A stretch of DNA of 64,000 nucleotides from Paenibacillus helianthi. GTDB lineage: Bacteria > Bacillota > Bacilli > Paenibacillales > Paenibacillaceae. The position numbers and the translations under genes were made by a program. Below, in pieces: positions 60,844 through 64,000 of the stretch. Within the stretch, counting starts at the first letter, position 1. Every line of letters begins with the position of its first letter. The stretch is taken from contig NZ_LVWI01000114.1 in assembly GCF_001909055.1 (NCBI RefSeq), positions 91,775 to 155,774 of the forward strand. Direction: 5' to 3'. The notes under the pieces are model-generated. The model had not been told where the DNA came from and did not search any database. It saw only the letters and a list, made by a program, of their open reading frames with translations.

Positions 60844-61636
60844 GGGCCGGTCGTATGTTCTCATCCCTTATTACTTGTGGATCGCGCTGTTTGTCATCGC
60901 ACCGGTGCTGCTGGTCCTCTATTATTCCCTGTTTGACCTGGACGGGCATCTCACTCTGGATAACTATATTAATTTCTTCACACCAGTATATATGCGGATG
61001 ATGCTTAACTCCTTCTGGTATGCATTCCTGATCACGGTGTTCTCGCTTTTGGTTGCTTATCCGGCAGCTTATCTGCTCACACGGACCAAGCATAAGCAGC
61101 TGTGGCTGCTGCTGATTATTCTCCCCACTTGGATTAATCTGCTGCTGAAGACGTATGCGTTCATCGGGATATTTGGCACCTTTGGGCCGATTAATAATTT
61201 CTTCGACCTGCTCGGGATCGGGGAACAGCAGATTCTGTTCACGGGTTTCAGCTTTGTATTTGTGTCGGTGTATATCTTTATTCCGTTCATGATCCTGCCG
61301 ATCTTCAGCGCTCTGGAGGAGCTGAATTTGTCGCTGGTAGATGCCGCGCGCGATTTGGGCGCATCCGGGTGGACGACCTTCCGGCGGGTAATTTTCCCGC
61401 TGACGATCTCGGGAGTGCGTTCCGGCTGCATGGCGGTGTTCATTCCGGCCTTATCGCTGTTCATGATTACGCGCCTTATCGCCGGCAACCGTGTGATTAC
61501 CCTGGGTACCGCGATTGAGCAGCATTTTCTGGTCACACAGGACTGGGGCATGGGCTCTACCGTTGCCGTCTTCCTGATCGTCATTATGGCGCTGTTCATG
61601 GTGCTGACGGGCGGTTCACGGAAAGGGGTGCGCTAG
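60833..61636 (+). CDS. potB: Spermidine/putrescine ABC transporter permease
   Basis: This 267-residue permease has six helices and the EAA loop LVDAARDLGASGWTTFRRVIFP. The start MNSKGRSYVLIPYYLWIALFV is set by GAGGTGGAAAG upstream, inside the end of potA. It ends one base into the GTG of potC, indicating tight coupling. Confidence 0.92.
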   Translation: MNSKGRSYVLIPYYLWIALFVIAPVLLVLYYSLFDLDGHLTLDNYINFFTPVYMRMMLNSFWYAFLITVFSLLVAYPAAYLLTRTKHKQLWLLLIILPTWINLLLKTYAFIGIFGTFGPINNFFDLLGIGEQQILFTGFSFVFVSVYIFIPFMILPIFSALEELNLSLVDAARDLGASGWTTFRRVIFPLTISGVRSGCMAVFIPALSLFMITRLIAGNRVITLGTAIEQHFLVTQDWGMGSTVAVFLIVIMALFMVLTGGSRKGVR

Positions 61637-62463
61637 TGAGGAATAAAAACGGATTTGCCAACCTGTATCTGGTTCTGGTCTTCGCCGTGCTCTATGCACC
61701 GATTCTGTATCTGATGTATTACTCGTTCAATAGCGGGGGCACGATGCATGAATTCAAGGGCTTCACGCTGGAGTATTACCGCGAGGTCCTTCAGGATACC
61801 CGGCTGATGATTATTGTCATCAACACACTGGTCATTGCGCTGCTGTCTTCGGCGATGGCCACGCTGATCGCGATTATCGGCGCACTGGCCATTCAGCGTG
61901 TCCGCAGCCGGCGGGCCAAAAATACGCTGCTCTCGCTCAACAATGTGCTAATCGTCAGTCCCGACGTCATTATCGGGGCCTCCTTTCTCATCCTGTTCAC
62001 CATTGTTGGCGTTAAGCTCGGCTTCACGTCAGTCCTGCTCTCGCATGTGGCATTCAGTGTGCCGATTGCTGTGCTGATGATCCTGCCGCATCTGCAGGAG
62101 ATGAGCCCAACGCTGACCGATGCGGCCCGGGATCTCGGGGCCAGCCGCCGTGATGTGCTGACGAAGGTCGTGCTGCCGATTATCAAACCGGGGATTTTCA
62201 GCGGGTTTTTCATGGCCCTGACGTATTCACTGGATGATTTTGCGGTGACATTCTTTGTCACCGGGAATGGATATTCCACGCTGTCGGTGGAGATCTACTC
62301 CCGCGCGCGGCAAGGTGTATCTCTGTCGATCAATGCGCTGTCGACGCTGATCTTCCTGTTCACCATTCTGCTGGTGACCGGGTATTACTTCCTGAACCGC
62401 CGCAAGAACCGCCCGGCAGCCCCGCTCACCGAGCCTGCCGCCGAAATGGGGGTGCCTAGATGA
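61636..62463 (+). CDS. potC: Spermidine/putrescine ABC transporter permease
   Basis: This 275-residue partner permease has six helices, starts NGFANLYLVLVFAVLYAPIL and has the EAA loop LTDAARDLGASRRDVLTKVVLP. The start is GTG, sharing one base with the potB stop. The stop overlaps the potD start in ATGA. Confidence 0.92.
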   Translation: MRNKNGFANLYLVLVFAVLYAPILYLMYYSFNSGGTMHEFKGFTLEYYREVLQDTRLMIIVINTLVIALLSSAMATLIAIIGALAIQRVRSRRAKNTLLSLNNVLIVSPDVIIGASFLILFTIVGVKLGFTSVLLSHVAFSVPIAVLMILPHLQEMSPTLTDAARDLGASRRDVLTKVVLPIIKPGIFSGFFMALTYSLDDFAVTFFVTGNGYSTLSVEIYSRARQGVSLSINALSTLIFLFTILLVTGYYFLNRRKNRPAAPLTEPAAEMGVPR

Positions 62464-63533
62464 AGCAACTGGTAAATGCTTTTCTGGCGATTCTTATTGT
62501 GGCCTTCGGGCTGATGTTCCTCGCGGCCCGGCTGAACTCGGCTGAGGGATATTCCGGGGGAAATACGCTGACCATCTACAACTGGGGCGATTATATTGAG
62601 CCTGAGCTGTTGAAGCAGTTCGAGAAAGAGACCGGAATCACGGTCATCTACCAGACGTTTGACTCCAATGAAGCTATGCTGACCAAGGTTGAGCAGGGCG
62701 GTACGAACTTCGATGTCGTGGTCCCGTCCGACTACGCCATTGCCAAAATGCGGGAAGAGAACCTGCTGCTGCCGCTGGATAAAAGCAAGATTCCGAATCT
62801 GGCCAACATCGATTCGCGGTTTATGAATCTGTCGTTCGATCCGGGGAACGTGTATTCCGTGCCCTATTTCTGGGGGACGGTCGGGATTATCTTCAACCCG
62901 GACATGACCAAGGGTATGGATTTCAGCAGCTGGGATTCCCTGTGGGACAGCAGGCTGAAGAATAATATCTTCCTTGTGGATGGTGCCCGCGAGGTCATGG
63001 GTATGGCGCTGAACAGCCTGCACTATTCGGTCAACGACAAGAATGAGGAGCATCTGCAGGAGGCGCTGGCCAAGCTTGACAGGCTCTCCCCTAACGTGAA
63101 GGCGATTGTCGGCGATGAGATCAAGATGCTGCTGGCGAATGAAGAAGCGGCTGTTGGGATCGTATGGTCCGGCGATGCTTCGGAAATCATGGACCAGAAC
63201 GACAAGCTGGATTACGTGGTGCCAAAGGAAGGCTCGAACAAATGGTTCGATAACATGGTCATTCCGCGCAAGGCAGCCAACGTGGAAGGGGCACATAAGT
63301 TCATCAACTTCATGCTCCGCCCCGATGTGGCCGCCAAAAACGCAGAGTATGTCGGTTACTCCACTCCCAACATTCCGGCGCTGAAGCTGCTTCCCGAGGA
63401 TATCTCCGGGGATACCCGCTTCTACCCGCCCGCCGAAATCACCGACAAGCTGGAGGTCTACGACAACCTCGGCAAACGGATGCTCGCTCACTACAACGAG
63501 CTATTCCTGCGCTTCAAGATGAACAAGAAGTGA
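62460..63533 (+). CDS. potD: Spermidine/putrescine-binding protein
   Basis: This 357-residue binding protein has an N-terminal hydrophobic segment (about 5-22), then LTIYNWGDYIEPELLKQFEKE, FDVVVPSDYAIAKM, IPYFWGTVGIIFNP-like YSVPYFWGTVGIIF and VPKEGSNKWFDNMVIP, all typical of PotD. No lipobox cysteine is present, so it is tethered by an uncleaved helix or secreted, which is less common in Gram-positives. It is the last gene of the operon. Confidence 0.92.
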   Translation: MKQLVNAFLAILIVAFGLMFLAARLNSAEGYSGGNTLTIYNWGDYIEPELLKQFEKETGITVIYQTFDSNEAMLTKVEQGGTNFDVVVPSDYAIAKMREENLLLPLDKSKIPNLANIDSRFMNLSFDPGNVYSVPYFWGTVGIIFNPDMTKGMDFSSWDSLWDSRLKNNIFLVDGAREVMGMALNSLHYSVNDKNEEHLQEALAKLDRLSPNVKAIVGDEIKMLLANEEAAVGIVWSGDASEIMDQNDKLDYVVPKEGSNKWFDNMVIPRKAANVEGAHKFINFMLRPDVAAKNAEYVGYSTPNIPALKLLPEDISGDTRFYPPAEITDKLEVYDNLGKRMLAHYNELFLRFKMNKK

Positions 63534-63589
63534 GTGGCGGAAGGGATAGGAATGACCTGGTAATGAGCTGGGCTGAGATAGGCTGAGCT

Positions 63590-63780
63590 GAGATAGAACG
63601 GTTGGAAAGGCTGGGAAAGATAGAAGAGATATGAAATCCGGAAAAGCTGGAAGAGATATGAAATCCGAAAAAGCTGCGAAATCCGGAAAGTCCGGAAGGT
63701 CCAGAAAAGCTGGATAAGCTGGAAGGTCCAGTAAAGCTGGAAGAGCTGGGAAAGCTGGGAAAGCTGGAAGAGCTGGAAAA
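63590..63780. repeat. Purine-rich low-complexity region
   Basis: About 190 bases are built from variants of GGAAAGCTGGAAGAG, AAATCCGGAAA and GAGATATGAAATCCG. The minus strand is open through most of it (Pro/Phe/Leu-rich repeats such as FPAFPALPAL), but that looks like a by-product of the repeat. I see no start site for a real gene. Confidence 0.75.
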
Positions 63781-63853
63781 TCATCTATTGTTGCTGCTGT
63801 GCGAGGCTCCGGGAACGGGTCTGTACAAGCGCTTGGCAGCACACTCGGCAAAA

Positions 63854-63889
63854 AAAGAGCCTGACGTTGAACTACGCGTCAGGCTCTTT
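63854..63889 (-). terminator. Hairpin terminator, stronger on the minus strand
   Basis: AAAGAGCCTGACG (63854-63866) pairs perfectly with CGTCAGGCTCTTT (63877-63889). Read on the minus strand it ends in seven T residues, so it may end a minus-strand gene lying right of the window. On the plus strand it could weakly end potABCD. Confidence 0.7.
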
Positions 63890-63912
63890 CCGTGGAGCCG
63901 TGGGTGGTGGAA

Positions 63913-63970
63913 CCACGCCTAATGAGTTAAGAAGGCAGGCTGCGGCCTAAGTCGGGTGGTTTAGGCGTGG
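63913..63970. repeat. Inverted repeat near the right edge
   Basis: CCACGCCTAA (63913-63922) pairs perfectly with TTAGGCGTGG (63961-63970). Three GTACCC-containing 8-base units follow to the edge (63978-64000). Confidence 0.6.
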
Positions 63971-64000
63971 GGCCTCCGTACCCTCGTACCCCCGTACCCC

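Noticed and set aside
63491..63851. Minus-strand Pro/Phe/Leu-rich repeat proteins
   Set aside because: Two frames of the same low-complexity DNA are open at once, which points to base composition rather than a gene.

Overview
The window reads as the chromosome of a Gram-positive, low-to-mid GC Firmicute, most likely Paenibacillus or a close relative. This is inferred from strong GGAGG-type ribosome binding sites, TTG and GTG starts, YesM/YesN-type two-component pairs beside sugar-binding lipoproteins, many LacI and HxlR regulators, a YdjO-like cold protein and a ydaJKLMN-like exopolysaccharide operon. I saw no rRNA, tRNA, CRISPR array, intact insertion sequence or prophage.

Layout. 1-1174: end of a DUF350 membrane protein and a potassium channel. 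1376-9921: a six-gene exopolysaccharide operon (GH8-like lipoprotein, polytopic WsfD-like protein, DUF2334 protein, GT2 synthase, BcsB-like subunit, degenerate GGDEF receptor). 10179-16899: ribosomal protein L31B, an active-looking diguanylate cyclase, a stalk-domain secreted protein, a HAD hydrolase, a metallo-beta-lactamase-fold hydrolase, a small unknown protein and two cold-shock genes. 17145-21150: sensor kinase, response regulator and sugar-binding lipoprotein without permeases. 21430-24995: methyltransferase, MATE exporter and hxlAB. 25086-28301: a decayed polysaccharide-use locus (cupin, twice-frameshifted heparinase-like gene, fused remnants of an ABC transporter). 28443-30724: an Old Yellow Enzyme between two HxlR regulators. 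30784-35379: pepT, a class D sortase with its LPxTA substrate, and an LLM oxidoreductase. 35766-43876: a LacI-controlled alpha-glucoside ABC operon ending in a GH65 phosphorylase/beta-phosphoglucomutase fusion. 44291-48497: a second LacI regulator and a periplasmic-sensor GGDEF-EAL protein. 48628-55833: RidA, a Crp/Fnr regulator divergent from hcp, an interrupted gene, aldo/keto reductase, LysR, an EamA exporter and a flavin reductase. 55932-63533: FapA, a FUSC exporter and potABCD. The last 460 bases are low-complexity and palindromic.

How the parts work together. Cyclic di-GMP is a recurring theme. The polysaccharide synthase has no PilZ domain, while the last gene of its operon keeps an RxxD inhibitory site exactly five residues before a destroyed GGDEF motif. 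It is therefore probably the receptor that switches the synthase on. A PAS-GGDEF cyclase lies about 1 kb downstream and a GGDEF-EAL protein lies further on. The sortase and its TasA/camelysin-like substrate would add a wall-anchored matrix component. The second theme is glucoside use: LacI, ABC importer, intracellular phosphorolysis and conversion of beta-glucose-1-phosphate to glucose-6-phosphate, with one palindromic operator in front of both the regulator and the transporter operon. The third is stress from reactive carbon and nitrogen species (hxlAB, OYE/HxlR, Crp/Fnr with hcp, RidA).

Most exciting candidates: the I-site-only receptor EPS operon with its extra gene and altered order, the sortase D/LPDTA fibre-like pair, the HcpR-type operator centred at about -41.5 of hcp, the shared LacI operator, and the permease/binding-protein deletion scar. 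All functional calls come from reading motifs by eye; no database search was run.
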